From the NCBI GenBank assembly GCA_964554875.1, contig CAZKQJ010000023.1:10892-74891 (forward strand): DNA of 64,000 nucleotides. Direction: 5' to 3'. Under the pieces are notes generated by a model. That model was not told the origin of the DNA and did not search any database. It was given only the letters and a program-made list of their open reading frames with translations. This stretch comes from Marispirochaeta sp964554875 (GTDB lineage: Bacteria > Spirochaetota > Spirochaetia > JC444 > Marispirochaetaceae). Positions 1 through 8,187 of the stretch are shown here, piece after piece (within the stretch, counting starts at the first letter, position 1; every line of letters begins with the position of its first letter). The position numbers were made by a program, and so were the translations under genes.

Positions 1-725
1 TCATTATGCTTTTTCAGATCCAAGGAAAGCTGTTTTGAAACATTTTTGGAGTAGATGAGTGCCGACACTCCGCTTTTTCGCTTGCTGAGCAGGGTCAGTA
101 CAGAGTCATCCACGTAATTATCAATGAGAACCAGAGGCTTTCCGGCTTTGCGAATCAGATCGCAGACAAAAGTGTAGGCATCATAAACCTGACCGTTGTA
201 AAAAATACCCTGTTTAGGCTGCTCGCCTGACTCCAATGCCTTGAAAACTTTTTCAAAGTTCTTTTCCGTCTCCGACTCAAAGGCGATCTGTCGGCGTTCA
301 ACAGAATCAAGCCGGGCAAAGACATTGGCATTGTGCTGGATAAACTTACGCATCTCCACAAAGGCGTTGATGATTTTTATACTGACCTTGACTGCCGTCT
401 CACTGCGAAGCACGGCAGAGAGCATAGATACTCCCTGTTCGGTAAACACATATGGATTGCCGGTTGAATGCTTCAACGATTTGAACCGGTCACAATTTGT
501 GACCAGTTCCTCTTTTTCTTCATTAGAGAGCTGGAATCTAAAGTTTTCAGGAAAACGATCGACATTTCTTTTTACAGCCTGATTAAGAACTTTTGTTTCA
601 ACCTCATACACAGATGCCAAATCACGGTCAATCATTACTTGAACACCGCGAATAGAAAAAATCATACTTTGAATGTGTTCCATAGGCACAATGGTATCTG
701 CTGCTTTTATCTCCTTATTCGCCAA
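1..725 (-). CDS. ORF6N domain protein, partial (runs off the left edge)
   Basis: About 241 residues are visible and the frame is still open at base 1. The N-terminal ~100 residues match the ORF6N (KilA-N related) DNA-binding domain: the pattern IRGVQVMIDRDLASVYEV is followed by LNQAVKRNVDRFPENF and VFTEQGVSMLSAVL. The C-terminal part (FYNGQVYDAY, then LIDNYVDDSVL) is the segment often attached to ORF6N in genes sitting inside type I restriction operons. I chose a TTG start at 725 because GGAGG lies 9 nt upstream. This overlaps the hsdM end by 11 nt and gives the residues MANKEIK. An internal ATG at 683 is the alternative. The gene is AT-richer than its neighbours. The biochemical role of ORF6N proteins in these operons is not established. 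Family assignment is confident; the start is less so. Confidence 0.8.
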   Translation of the reverse strand, partial: MANKEIKAADTIVPMEHIQSMIFSIRGVQVMIDRDLASVYEVETKVLNQAVKRNVDRFPENFRFQLSNEEKEELVTNCDRFKSLKHSTGNPYVFTEQGVSMLSAVLRSETAVKVSIKIINAFVEMRKFIQHNANVFARLDSVERRQIAFESETEKNFEKVFKALESGEQPKQGIFYNGQVYDAYTFVCDLIRKAGKPLVLIDNYVDDSVLTLLSKRKSGVSALIYSKNVSKQLSLDLKKHN

Positions 726-2262
726 AACCCAAAACCTCCAAATTCCTTTTGATGGTGGCTTCAAGTTGGTCGGCTTGGGCGAACTGCTGGTAGAGTGTGG
801 TGGAAAGTTCAGCCATCTTTTCCTCAAAAGGAACGCCGTCATCCTCGATCTCGGCTGCGCCCACGTACCGGCCCGGGGTCAACACATAGCCGTGTTCCTT
901 TATCTCATCTGTTGTGGCGCTCTTGCAGAAGCCCGGAATATCCCTGTACTCACCGGCCTCCTTTTCTCCACGCCAGGCGTGGTAGGTGGCGGCGACCTTG
1001 TCGATCTCGTCTTCGGAAAAATCTTTGTGGGTTCGGTCGATGAGGCTGCCTAATTTGCGGGCGTCAATAAAGAGGGTGTGCCCGCGCCGGTCGCGAAATT
1101 TGCCGTTCTTCTTATTGCGGGCCACGAACCACAGGCACACCGGAATTTGCGTCGTGTAAAAGAGCTGCCCGGGCAGGGCGATCATGCAGTCCACCAGATC
1201 GGCCTCGATGATGTTCTTGCGGATTTCCCCTTCACTGGTGGTATTGGTGGACATGGAGCCGTTGGCCATGACGAAACCGGCCACCCCAGTGGGCGAGAGG
1301 TGGTGGATGAAGTGCTGAATCCAGGCGTAATTAGCGTTGTTCACCGGCGGAATACCGTATTTCCAGCGGGCGTCTTCCCGCAGGCGTTCGCCGCCCCAGT
1401 CGCTCATGTTGAAGGGCGGATTGGCGAGAATGTAATCGGCTCGAAGGTCCTTGTGCAGGTCATTGTGGAAGCTGTCCGCGTGTTGCCCCCCAAGGTTGGC
1501 GTCCAGTCCTCGAATAGCCAGATTCATCATGGCCAGTCGCCAGGTGGTGGAGTTGGACTCCTGTCCATAGATGGCGATATCACCAAGGCGGCCGCCATGT
1601 TCCTCAACGAAGCGTTCGCTTTGGACGAACATACCGCCCGAGCCGCAGCACGGATCATAGACGCGACCCTTATACGGTTCGATCATTCTGACGAGCAGAT
1701 TGACGACGCACCGGGGTGTGTAAAACTCACCGCCGCCTTTGCCCTCTGCGGCGGCGAACCGACCGAGGAAATACTCGTACACTCGGCCAAGAATATCTTT
1801 TGAGCGGGATTCATCGTCTCCAAGTCCAATCTTACTGATGATATCGATGAGTTCACCCAGGCGGTATTTATCCAGAGATGGTCGCGAATAGTCTTTAGGC
1901 AGAACACCCTTGAGGGTCGGGTTCTCTTTCTCAATGGCCACCATTGCGTCATCAACAATCTTGCCGATGGTCGGCTGCTTGGCGCTGGATTGTAGTTTGT
2001 CCCAACGGGCCTCTTTCGGCACCCAGAATATGTTGGCCGCCGCGTATTCGTCGCGGTCCTCCGGGTCCGTGTATTCGATATCCTTTGCTGCCTCCAGCTG
2101 CTTGTACCTGGCCTGGAATGCATCGGAGATATATTTGAGAAAAATCAGACCGAGAACCACATGCTTATATTCGGAGGCATCCATGTGTCCCCTCAGTTTG
2201 TCGGCGGCAGCCCACATATGATTCTCAAAGCCAAGATTGGCACCATTGTTGTTCTGGCTCAT
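715..2262 (-). CDS. hsdM: type I restriction-modification system methyltransferase subunit HsdM
   Basis: The 515-residue protein is the adenine-N6 DNA methyltransferase subunit of a type I restriction-modification complex, which works with HsdS (specificity) and HsdR (restriction). The N-terminal HsdM helical domain comes first, then the SAM-binding motif DPCCGSGGMF at about residue 203 and the catalytic NPPF motif at about residue 281, the normal order for N6-adenine methylases. The ATG at 2262 is preceded by GAAGGTG. An ATG at 2349 would add 29 residues with no family resemblance. The next gene in the same direction is the ORF6N gene. hsdS and hsdR are not in the window and may lie beyond the left edge, so I cannot tell whether the system is complete. 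Confidence 0.93.
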   Translation of the reverse strand: MSQNNNGANLGFENHMWAAADKLRGHMDASEYKHVVLGLIFLKYISDAFQARYKQLEAAKDIEYTDPEDRDEYAAANIFWVPKEARWDKLQSSAKQPTIGKIVDDAMVAIEKENPTLKGVLPKDYSRPSLDKYRLGELIDIISKIGLGDDESRSKDILGRVYEYFLGRFAAAEGKGGGEFYTPRCVVNLLVRMIEPYKGRVYDPCCGSGGMFVQSERFVEEHGGRLGDIAIYGQESNSTTWRLAMMNLAIRGLDANLGGQHADSFHNDLHKDLRADYILANPPFNMSDWGGERLREDARWKYGIPPVNNANYAWIQHFIHHLSPTGVAGFVMANGSMSTNTTSEGEIRKNIIEADLVDCMIALPGQLFYTTQIPVCLWFVARNKKNGKFRDRRGHTLFIDARKLGSLIDRTHKDFSEDEIDKVAATYHAWRGEKEAGEYRDIPGFCKSATTDEIKEHGYVLTPGRYVGAAEIEDDGVPFEEKMAELSTTLYQQFAQADQLEATIKRNLEVLGFGE

Positions 2263-2351
2263 ATTTTCACCTTCGTTTGTATATCTATCGGGCATCCCTG
2301 GAGGGCATGCGTTCGTATCGGACAAGTCCTTTCCATTTTTTTCGCACATGT

Positions 2352-2380
2352 ATCTTACCAGAAAAATGCCGGCCTCCCAA
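2352..2380 (-). promoter_or_regulatory. candidate promoter for hsdM
   Basis: On the minus strand TTGGGA (2380-2375), a 17-nt spacer and TAAGAT (2357-2352) form a reasonable sigma-70-like promoter. It would leave a leader of roughly 80-90 nt before the hsdM ATG at 2262. This is a sequence match only. Confidence 0.4.
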
Positions 2381-2702
2381 GCATTTCATGCAACTCGTGT
2401 ATTGTTCACAATTTATTCTAGAATTTGAATGGTAAAGTCTATTTCAGGATATCAGGCCAGTGTACAGTGATTACAAGGGTTCCATCCCCATGATTCTGAA
2501 CACTATGCGCTATACACGTTTGTCAGATCTGTGATATTCTCTTTGCAGAGCGGCACCCCGGTCGGCGCCGCGCTTTGTATGTAGCTGATTTATATCTTTT
2601 CAAGTACCTACCGAGCAGATAATCCTTCCGCCGCGACCGGTGCGGCCCACGAAAAAATGATAAACGTGGCGCCGCGACGTCGGATACAACGGAGAACCAT
2701 AG
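2381..2702. other. intergenic region between hsdM and the DEAD-box helicase
   Basis: No credible gene is seen on either strand. GATAAT at 2618-2623 with a poor -35 (TCTTTT, 17-nt spacer) is the best candidate promoter for the helicase. The following ~75-nt leader is GC-rich and can pair CCACG with CGTGG around an A-rich loop near 2647-2670. Structured leaders are common on cold-inducible DEAD-box helicase mRNAs, but nothing here proves such control. Confidence 0.3.
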
Positions 2703-3965
2703 ATGTCTCAATCAACTCAAAGCTTTCAGGCCCTGGGCCTGGATACCCGGCTGCTCAAGGCCGTGGAAACTCAGGGCTATACCAGCCCCACCCCGGTCCA
2801 GTTTCGGGCCATTCCGCTTATTCTCAAGGGCAACGATGTACTGGGTGGCGCCCAGACCGGAACCGGTAAAACCGCCGCCTTCGTTCTGCCCCTGTTGCAG
2901 CGCCTTGCCAGCCCCGGCGGACGGGGCAGCGCTCCCCGGGTGCTGATCCTGACCCCCACCAGGGAGCTCGCCGCCCAGGTACACCAGAGCGTTGTGGATT
3001 ACGGCGCTAACATGCGCCTGCATTCCACGGTTATCTTCGGCGGCGTCGGCATCGGCCCGCAGATACAGGCCCTGCGCCGGGGAATCGACGTTCTGGTGGC
3101 AACCCCGGGACGCCTCCTGGATCACTTAAGCCAGGGGACCCTGAACCTCTCCCGCATCGAAACCCTGGTTCTGGACGAGGCTGACCGGATGCTGGATATG
3201 GGCTTTATCAACGATATCCGCAAGGTAATAAAGGAACTCCCGGTAAAACGGCAGAACCTGCTCTTTTCGGCCACTTATTCCGACGATGTCCGCAAGCTGG
3301 CGAACTCAATCCTGAACAAGCCTGTGGCCGTGGAGGTAACCCCCCGCAATACCGCAGCGGAGACGGTAAGCCACGTGGTGCATCCGGTGGAAAAGGGCCG
3401 CAAAAACGAGCTCATTACCCGGCTGATAAAGGAAAACAGCTGGTTCCGCATCCTGGTCTTTACCAGGACCAAGCACGGCGCCGACCGGCTTTCGAAACAT
3501 CTGGCCAAGAACGGGATACCCTCCGCGGCAATCCACGGCAACAAGAGCCAGAACGCCCGCACCAGGGCCCTCAAGGAGTTCAAAGCGGGCAATGTCCAGA
3601 CCCTGGTAGCCACGGACATTGCGGCCCGGGGACTGGATATCGACGATCTGCCCCACGTAATCAACTACGAGCTGCCCAATGTACCGGAGGATTACGTTCA
3701 CCGCATCGGACGGACCGGCAGGGCAGGAGCCTCGGGACTGGCATCTTCCCTGGTAAGCGCCGACGAGAAGAGCTACCTGGAGGGGATCGAAAAGCTCCTG
3801 AAGCGCCGTATTGACGTGCAGGAGATCAGCGGCTTCAGGATGGAACGGGACGCCGGTCCTCCTCCCCATATCGTTCAGGCCCAGCGGATGCGGGAACGCA
3901 GCCAGCAGCGCCGCCAGAGCCGGGACCGAAGCGTAAACAGCCGCCGGAGCAGCCCTACTCATTGA
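2703..3965 (+). CDS. rhlE: DEAD-box ATP-dependent RNA helicase, RhlE type
   Basis: The 420-residue protein is a cytoplasmic RNA helicase that remodels structured RNA, with roles in ribosome assembly, RNA decay and cold adaptation in its family. All motifs are present in order: Q motif GYTSPTPVQ (~25-33), motif I AQTGTGKT (50-57), PTRELA (85-90), TPGRL (134-138), DEAD (158-161), SAT (189-191) and HRIGRTGRAG (~335). The C-terminal tail is short and rich in Arg, Gln and Ser, as in RhlE proteins, and probably binds RNA non-specifically. The ATG start is preceded by a purine-rich GGAG. The gene stands alone: hsdM is divergent, and the yej operon begins 68 nt downstream behind its own inverted repeat. 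RhlE versus another DEAD-box subgroup is decided only by length and tail. Confidence 0.9.
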   Translation: MSQSTQSFQALGLDTRLLKAVETQGYTSPTPVQFRAIPLILKGNDVLGGAQTGTGKTAAFVLPLLQRLASPGGRGSAPRVLILTPTRELAAQVHQSVVDYGANMRLHSTVIFGGVGIGPQIQALRRGIDVLVATPGRLLDHLSQGTLNLSRIETLVLDEADRMLDMGFINDIRKVIKELPVKRQNLLFSATYSDDVRKLANSILNKPVAVEVTPRNTAAETVSHVVHPVEKGRKNELITRLIKENSWFRILVFTRTKHGADRLSKHLAKNGIPSAAIHGNKSQNARTRALKEFKAGNVQTLVATDIAARGLDIDDLPHVINYELPNVPEDYVHRIGRTGRAGASGLASSLVSADEKSYLEGIEKLLKRRIDVQEISGFRMERDAGPPPHIVQAQRMRERSQQRRQSRDRSVNSRRSSPTH

Positions 3966-3976
3966 CGACAGCATAA

Positions 3977-4030
3977 CAATTCCCGTATGTTGATACGCAG
4001 AAACGCCTGCGTACGACATAGGGGGAATTG
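3977..4030 (+). promoter_or_regulatory. long interrupted inverted repeat covering the yejA ribosome-binding site
   Basis: Three nested arm pairs match exactly: CAATTCCC (3977-3984) with GGGAATTG (4023-4030), TATGT (3986-3990) with ACATA (4016-4020), and TACGCAG (3994-4000) with CTGCGTA (4007-4013), around a 6-nt loop. The GGGGGA that would serve as Shine-Dalgarno for yejA (ATG 4033) lies in the last arm. If transcribed whole, this hairpin would hide the ribosome-binding site. A possible promoter, TTGACG (3962-3967), 18 nt, TATGTT (3986-3991), would start transcription near 4000 and leave half the repeat outside the RNA. In that case it would act as a DNA operator instead. Confidence 0.6.
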
Positions 4031-4032
4031 CC

Positions 4033-6006
4033 ATGCGGAAGGTACTTGTTGCTGCTATCCTGATCCTCGGGACGGCGGTCCTGACCGCCCAGGTCACCGT
4101 GAGCCACGCCATCGCCCTGCACGGGGAGCCCACGTACGGCCCCGATTTCACCCATTTTGATTACGTCGATCCCGATGCTCCTAAGGGCGGCACCCTGCGT
4201 CTCCACTCCATCGGGACCTACGACAACTTTCACCGCTATGCCCAGCGGGGTCTTTCCGCTGCCGACAGTACCCGCTTCTACGACACCCTGATGACGGACT
4301 CCGCCGACGAGATCGAGGTCCTCTATCCCCTTATCGCGGAAAAAATCGAGTATCCCGCCGACTACTCCTGGGTGATCTTTCATATCAATCCCGAGGCCCG
4401 GCATCAGGACGGGAAACCCATAACCGCGGAAGATGCAGTCTTTTCCTTCAACAAGTTTGTGGAAGAAGGAGTCGCTCAGTTCCGGCAGTACTTCGCGGGA
4501 GTCAGCGTACGGGCACTGGACCGTCTCCGGGTCCGTTACGACCTGGAAGAGGGCAGTCGGGAACTGATCATGTCCATAGCGGGCAATGCGATTCTCCCCA
4601 AACACTACTGGGAAAACCGGGACTTTACCGAACCCCTGACGGAGATACCCCTGGGTTCGGGGGCCTACACGGTATCGGACTACAAGATCGGCCAGTACGT
4701 GGTCTACAAACGTATGGAGGATTACTGGGCCCGGAACCTCCCGGTCAACAAGGGCCGGCATAACTTCGATTACATCCGCTACGATTACTACCGGGACCAG
4801 AATGTGGCCTTCGAGGCTTTCAAGGCCGGGGAGTACGACATACACCAGGAGAATATAGCCAAGAACTGGGCTACCCTCTACACAGGAACAAACTTCGATC
4901 AGGGGCACATCCATAAAGAGGAGATACCCCATGACATCCCCCAGGGAATGCAGGCCATGGTCTATAACATTCAACGGCCTTTCTTTCAGGACCGGAGGGT
5001 CCGCAGGGCCCTGAACCTGATGATGGACTTTGAATGGATGAACAGGAACCTGTTTTACGGTCAGTACACCCGGACGAGGAGCTTTTTTCAAAATACCATC
5101 TACGAAGCCGAAGGGCTTCCCTCCCCGGATGAGCTGGAAATTCTTGAACCGATCCGGGATGGAATTCCGGAAGAGGTCTTTACCGAAGAGTACAATCCCT
5201 CCAGCACGGACGGGACGGGAAACATCCGTCCCCAGATGCGGGAGGCCTTGGGACTCCTCAAGGAGGCAGGCTGGGAAATCCGGGAGATCAAGGCCCCCGA
5301 AAAATCCCTGGAAGACCGGGAACCGGATTCCACCGAAACGGATAGGGCGGAAGAGCCGGGTTTTTTTGGAAAAATATGGCGGGGTATAAAGAGCTTCTTT
5401 TCCGCCATCTTCTCCTGGGTCCGGGGCCTTTTCGGCGCTGAGTCCGCTGGGGGTGTCCGGCGACTGGTAAACGTGAAAACCGGCGACCCCCTGACGTTTG
5501 AACTCCTTTTATACAGTCCCTCTATGGAGCGGGTGGCTATCCCCATTCAGCAGAACCTTGAACGTATAGGAGTCACCATGAATATCCGGGTCGTGGATAC
5601 GACACAGTTTACCAACCGGTTGAGGGAACGGGATTTTGATATGATATCCGGCGGCTACGGGGCCAATTCCTACCCCGGCTCCAACCTGAAGATCGTCTGG
5701 CGCTCCGACTACATCGACTACACATGGAACACCGCGGGCGTGCAGGACGAGGCGGTGGATTACCTGATCGACGGCATCGTGGCCAACCAGGAGAACAGCG
5801 ATGCCCTGATCCACTGGGGCCGGGCTCTTGACCGGGTACTTACCTGGAACTTCTACGTGATGCCCCAGTGGCATATCTCCATGTTCAGGGTGGCAAGCTG
5901 GAACAAGTTCTCCCGCCCGAAGACGCGGCCAAAGTACGAGCTGGGCATCGATACCTGGTGGTTCGACCAGGCCAAAGCATCCACCCTTCCGGAACGCTTC
6001 CGCTGA
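4033..6006 (+). CDS. yejA: YejA-type peptide ABC transporter substrate-binding protein with an extra amphipathic insert
   Basis: The 657-residue protein captures peptides or peptide-like compounds outside the inner membrane for the YejBEF permease (microcin C and oligopeptides in enterobacteria). A signal peptide covers about residues 1-20. Mature sequence such as HFDYVDPDAPKGGTLRL is the hallmark of the YejA branch of SBP family 5. The protein is longer than enterobacterial YejA (about 600). Between GWEIRE (~residue 415) and LVNVKTGDP (~477), where relatives have only a short hairpin, there is an acidic stretch. It is followed by an aromatic, basic, probably amphipathic helical segment (about 443-471: FFGKIWRGIKSFF, then SWVRGLFGAE). 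yejB follows after 31 nt. The start ATG has GGGGGA upstream within an inverted repeat. Confidence 0.92.
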   Translation: MRKVLVAAILILGTAVLTAQVTVSHAIALHGEPTYGPDFTHFDYVDPDAPKGGTLRLHSIGTYDNFHRYAQRGLSAADSTRFYDTLMTDSADEIEVLYPLIAEKIEYPADYSWVIFHINPEARHQDGKPITAEDAVFSFNKFVEEGVAQFRQYFAGVSVRALDRLRVRYDLEEGSRELIMSIAGNAILPKHYWENRDFTEPLTEIPLGSGAYTVSDYKIGQYVVYKRMEDYWARNLPVNKGRHNFDYIRYDYYRDQNVAFEAFKAGEYDIHQENIAKNWATLYTGTNFDQGHIHKEEIPHDIPQGMQAMVYNIQRPFFQDRRVRRALNLMMDFEWMNRNLFYGQYTRTRSFFQNTIYEAEGLPSPDELEILEPIRDGIPEEVFTEEYNPSSTDGTGNIRPQMREALGLLKEAGWEIREIKAPEKSLEDREPDSTETDRAEEPGFFGKIWRGIKSFFSAIFSWVRGLFGAESAGGVRRLVNVKTGDPLTFELLLYSPSMERVAIPIQQNLERIGVTMNIRVVDTTQFTNRLRERDFDMISGGYGANSYPGSNLKIVWRSDYIDYTWNTAGVQDEAVDYLIDGIVANQENSDALIHWGRALDRVLTWNFYVMPQWHISMFRVASWNKFSRPKTRPKYELGIDTWWFDQAKASTLPERFR

Positions 6007-6037
6007 TGCCCCGGCAATCCGGATAGGCGAGGTAGAG

Positions 6038-7147
6038 ATGGGCAATTATATTCTTCGAAGGCTGTTTTTGATAATTCCTACTCTCTGGGCGATCATCACC
6101 ATCAACTTCTTTATCGTTCAGATAGCTCCCGGCGGACCGGTTGACCAGATGATCGCCACCATGTCCGGGGTGGGCAGCAATATGGTGATGGAACGTATCT
6201 CCGGCCAGGGCGCGCAGGAGGTAGAAGGCGGCAGCGTCTCCAGGGACAGGGACCAGACTTCCCGCTACCGGGGGGCGCGGGGACTGGACCCGGAAGTAAT
6301 CGCCGAAATCGAAAAACGCTTCGGTTTCGACAAACCCCTGCACATCCGCTACCTTGGAATGCTCAAGGATTACGCTACCTTTAACTTCGGCGAAAGTCTA
6401 TTCCGCGGCCGTACGGTGATCGGACTGATCGGCGACCGTATGCCCGTGTCGGTCTCCCTGGGAATCTGGAGTACCCTGATCATCTACCTTGTTTCCATTC
6501 CTCTGGGTATACGCAAGGCAGTGACCCACGGCAGCCGCTTCGATGTCTGGAGCTCCACTGCGGTAATCCTGGGAAACGCGATCCCTGTCTTTCTCTTCGC
6601 CATTCTGCTGATTATCCTCTTTGCCGGAGGCAGCTACCTGAAACTCTTCCCCTTACGGGGTTTGCTGTCCGACAACTGGAGGGAACTCTCCCTTCTGGGA
6701 AAGATCGGCGACTACTTCTGGCACCTGGCCCTGCCGGTCACAGCCCTGGTGATCGGGGGCTTCGCCACTCTGACCATGCTGACCAAGAACTCCTTTCTTG
6801 ACGAGATAAACAAACAGTATGTGGTTACCGCCCGGGCCAAGGGCGCCACGGAAAAACGCATACTCCGGAACCATGTATTCCGTAACGCCATGCTCCTGAT
6901 TATCGCCGGGTTCCCTTCCGCCTTTATCAGCATGTTCTTTACCGGGAGCCTCCTCATCGAGGTGATCTTCTCCCTGGAAGGCCTGGGCCTTTTGGGCTTC
7001 GAGGCCACCATGCAGCGGGACTACCCGGTGATGTTCGGTACCCTCTACATTTTCACCCTGCTGGGACTCGTGCTGAACCTGGTCTCCGATATCACCTACA
7101 CCCTGGTTGATCCGCGCATCGACTTTGAAAGCCGGGAGGTGGCCTGA
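6038..7147 (+). CDS. yejB: YejB-type ABC transporter permease
   Basis: The 369-residue integral membrane protein is one of two permease subunits of the Yej peptide importer. The N-terminal helix (about residues 10-30) is followed by the Gln/Ser/Arg-rich extracytoplasmic loop with RYRGARGLDPE and FGFDKPLHIRY that marks YejB. Then come five or so membrane segments with the binding-protein-dependent transport signature around TARAKGATEKRILRNHVFRN, the EAA loop contacting the ATPase. The length is typical. The start has GAGGTAGAG upstream. The stop TGA overlaps the yejE ATG by one base, so translation of the two permeases is probably coupled. Confidence 0.93.
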   Translation: MGNYILRRLFLIIPTLWAIITINFFIVQIAPGGPVDQMIATMSGVGSNMVMERISGQGAQEVEGGSVSRDRDQTSRYRGARGLDPEVIAEIEKRFGFDKPLHIRYLGMLKDYATFNFGESLFRGRTVIGLIGDRMPVSVSLGIWSTLIIYLVSIPLGIRKAVTHGSRFDVWSSTAVILGNAIPVFLFAILLIILFAGGSYLKLFPLRGLLSDNWRELSLLGKIGDYFWHLALPVTALVIGGFATLTMLTKNSFLDEINKQYVVTARAKGATEKRILRNHVFRNAMLLIIAGFPSAFISMFFTGSLLIEVIFSLEGLGLLGFEATMQRDYPVMFGTLYIFTLLGLVLNLVSDITYTLVDPRIDFESREVA

Positions 7148-8178
7148 TGAAAAAGCTCTTTACCGGCCGCCTTGCGGCGGAACGACTGCGGCGCTTCAAG
7201 GCCAACAGACGGGGCTGGTACTCCCTGTGGATTTTCCTGCTCCTGTTTGTCCTCAGTCTCTTTGCCGAACTCATCGCCAACGACTCTCCCCTGATGGTCT
7301 ACTCCCGGGGACGGCTTTTTTTTCCCATACTCCGGGAATATCCGGAGACCGCCTTCGGTGGAGAGTTCGATATGAAAGCAAGCTATCGGGACCCCTACGT
7401 TATCGAGCTGATCGAGGAGTCCGGCTGGATCCTCTGGCCCCCGATACGCTACAGCTACCAGACGATCAACTATGACCTGCCCTCTCCCGCCCCGTCGCCG
7501 CCGACGGCGGCAAACTGGCTGGGCACCGACGACAAGGGTCGGGACGTTGTGGCCCGGATTATCTACGGCTTCCGCATCTCCGTGCTTTTCGGGCTGACCC
7601 TGACCATCTGTTCCTCCATCATCGGGGTAGCAGTAGGGGCGGCCATGGGATATTACGGCGGCAGGCTGGATATCCTTGGCCAGCGGTTTATGGAGATATG
7701 GTCGGGGATGCCGACCCTCTTCCTGCTGATAATCCTCGCAAGTGTCGTACAGCCCAATTTCTGGTGGCTCCTGGGAATCACCCTCCTTTTCGGCTGGATG
7801 AGCCTGGTGGGGGTCGTCCGGGCGGAGTTCCTGCGGGGCAGAAACTTTGAGTACGTCCAGGCTGCCAAAGCCATGGGCCTGTCCAACAGCAAGATCATGT
7901 TCCGCCACATTCTGCCCAACGCCATGGTGGCGACTTTGACCTTTATGCCCTTTATTCTCGGAGGTGCGGTAACCACCCTGACCTCCCTGGATTTTCTCGG
8001 TTTCGGGCTTCCCGTAGGCTCCCCCTCCCTGGGGGAACTTCTGGCCCAGGGCAAGGCAAACCTGCAGGCCCCATGGCTGGGGATCTCCGCCTTTATCGTG
8101 CTCGCGGGCATGCTGAGCCTCTTGGTCTTTATCGGCGAGGCGGTCCGGGACGCCTTTGACCCCCGACGAGCGGTATAG
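7147..8178 (+). CDS. yejE: YejE-type ABC transporter permease
   Basis: The 343-residue second permease of the Yej importer has an N-terminal membrane segment at about 28-46 and a long extracytoplasmic loop with phrases typical of YejE (ANDSPLMV, WPPIRYSYQTIN, and NWLGTDDKGRDVVARIIYGFRIS, the OppC/DppC-type entry motif). The EAA loop is ...QAAKAMGLSNSKIMFRHILPNA. It probably pairs with YejB to form the pore and contacts YejF on the cytoplasmic side. It overlaps yejB by one base and is followed by yejF after 9 nt. Confidence 0.93.
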   Translation: MKKLFTGRLAAERLRRFKANRRGWYSLWIFLLLFVLSLFAELIANDSPLMVYSRGRLFFPILREYPETAFGGEFDMKASYRDPYVIELIEESGWILWPPIRYSYQTINYDLPSPAPSPPTAANWLGTDDKGRDVVARIIYGFRISVLFGLTLTICSSIIGVAVGAAMGYYGGRLDILGQRFMEIWSGMPTLFLLIILASVVQPNFWWLLGITLLFGWMSLVGVVRAEFLRGRNFEYVQAAKAMGLSNSKIMFRHILPNAMVATLTFMPFILGGAVTTLTSLDFLGFGLPVGSPSLGELLAQGKANLQAPWLGISAFIVLAGMLSLLVFIGEAVRDAFDPRRAV

Positions 8179-8187
8179 GAACAGAAG

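Noticed and set aside
1078..1803. 241-codon open frame opposite hsdM
   Set aside because: It lies across the catalytic motifs of hsdM; no SD and no family resemblance.
3955..5091. 378-codon open frame opposite the start of yejA
   Set aside because: It is antisense to a secreted receptor with clear signal peptide and family motifs.
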